The notes under the pieces: model-generated | What the model was told of the DNA's origin: nothing | Database searches by the model: none | What the model saw: only the letters and a program-made list of their open reading frames with translations | Shown: one piece after another, positions 63,792 through 64,000 of the stretch | Position numbering within the stretch: the stretch's first letter is position 1 | Layout of the letters: each line of letters starts with the position of its first letter | Assembly: GCA_963402885.1 (NCBI GenBank) | Contig: OY727093.1 | Location: forward strand, 23,063,409-23,127,408 | Length of the DNA: 64,000 bases | Direction of reading: 5' to 3' | From: Antedon bifida | Taxonomy: Eukaryota; Echinodermata; Crinoidea; Comatulida; Antedonidae | Translations under genes and position numbers: made by a program

Positions 63792-63818
63792 CACTTGCAA
63801 ACGCTTCGTACTGGCCAT
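63792..63818 (-). CDS. Possible first coding exon of a minus-strand gene
   Basis: On the minus strand TAA AAA ATGG precedes the nine-codon frame MASTKRLQV, which ends at a strong donor (gtg|gtaagc, GT at 63790-63791 on the plus strand as ac). An in-frame stop sits directly before the ATG codon's neighbour, favouring this start. No next exon was recognised at lower coordinates, so the product is unknown; KRLQ-type starts occur in some ubiquitin-conjugating enzymes, a guess only. Confidence 0.3.
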
Positions 63819-63869
63819 TTTTTATTTGTTGAAAAATACAGTTCCGATAATGAATGAGACAGTATAACA

Positions 63870-63900
63870 TTACTAGGCTTGTACGCATGCGCAGATTAAT
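63870..63900 (-). promoter_or_regulatory. NRF1-like palindromic site
   Basis: The stretch tacgcatgcgca (near 63882) differs by one base from the NRF1 consensus YGCGCAYGCGCR. It lies about 65 bases upstream of the MASTKRLQV start, the usual place for such a site in broadly expressed genes. Confidence 0.4.
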
Positions 63901-64000
63901 ATTTTGTATAAATTACCATTTCCTTTCGTCTACCGTCCCCTTCCATCTATTGTCCTGATGTGAAAGTGTTTCATAGCCTACAACAATTACTATTTTAAAA

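Noticed and set aside
1-64000. CRISPR arrays, bacterial operons or riboswitches
   Set aside because: The window is animal nuclear DNA with spliced genes; the tandem arrays lack unique spacers and are minisatellites.

Overview
The window is A+T-rich animal nuclear DNA with long introns, a high load of mobile elements and three recognisable host genes. Short words such as taggcctag and gcgccctct recur. The ZEB-family gene keeps an extra amino-terminal zinc finger of the kind found in protostome Zfh1. Together these suggest a marine invertebrate deuterostome, most likely an echinoderm; the species cannot be fixed by reading alone. All gene models come from reading frames, GT/AG splice signals and phase agreement, with no transcript evidence.

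Layout. 1-4331: non-coding, with a 1.55 kb inverted-repeat element (2721-4270) and a tRNA-derived SINE. 4332-14277 (+): a class I/II PLP aminotransferase in 11 coding exons (440 residues). Its introns hold a hAT-like element with an 8-bp target duplication (9125-9502), a 28-bp minisatellite (about 10917-11727), a second SINE and a Harbinger-like MITE (13304-13910). 14825-15197: a 185-bp tandem duplication. 17040-19285: a large fold-back structure built from two families of short degenerate repeats. 19686-20498 (+): a small two-exon 3CxxC zinc-finger protein. 20499-28776: no gene seen.

28777-50785 (-): a complete ZEB/Zfh1 transcription factor in five coding exons (1,087 residues). Its first coding exon lies about 16 kb upstream of the second. 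51655-51970: an ATC microsatellite. 52605-52682 (+) and 63792-63818 (-): two possible first coding exons of genes that continue elsewhere. 53017-54992: a TIR transposon with a 9-bp target duplication carrying two LINE-derived pieces. 59766-61571 (-): an uninterrupted LINE reverse-transcriptase frame. 61850-62090 (+): a GIY-YIG fragment of a Penelope-like element. 62598-62935: a 32-bp tandem array, next to a 602-bp element (62957-63558) whose inverted ends are made of 15-16 bp tandem repeats.

The three host genes do not form a pathway: one is metabolic, one a small RNA- or trafficking-type zinc-finger protein, one a developmental repressor. The recurring theme is inverted-repeat mobile DNA: six independent structures, three of them built from short tandem repeats or segmented arms.
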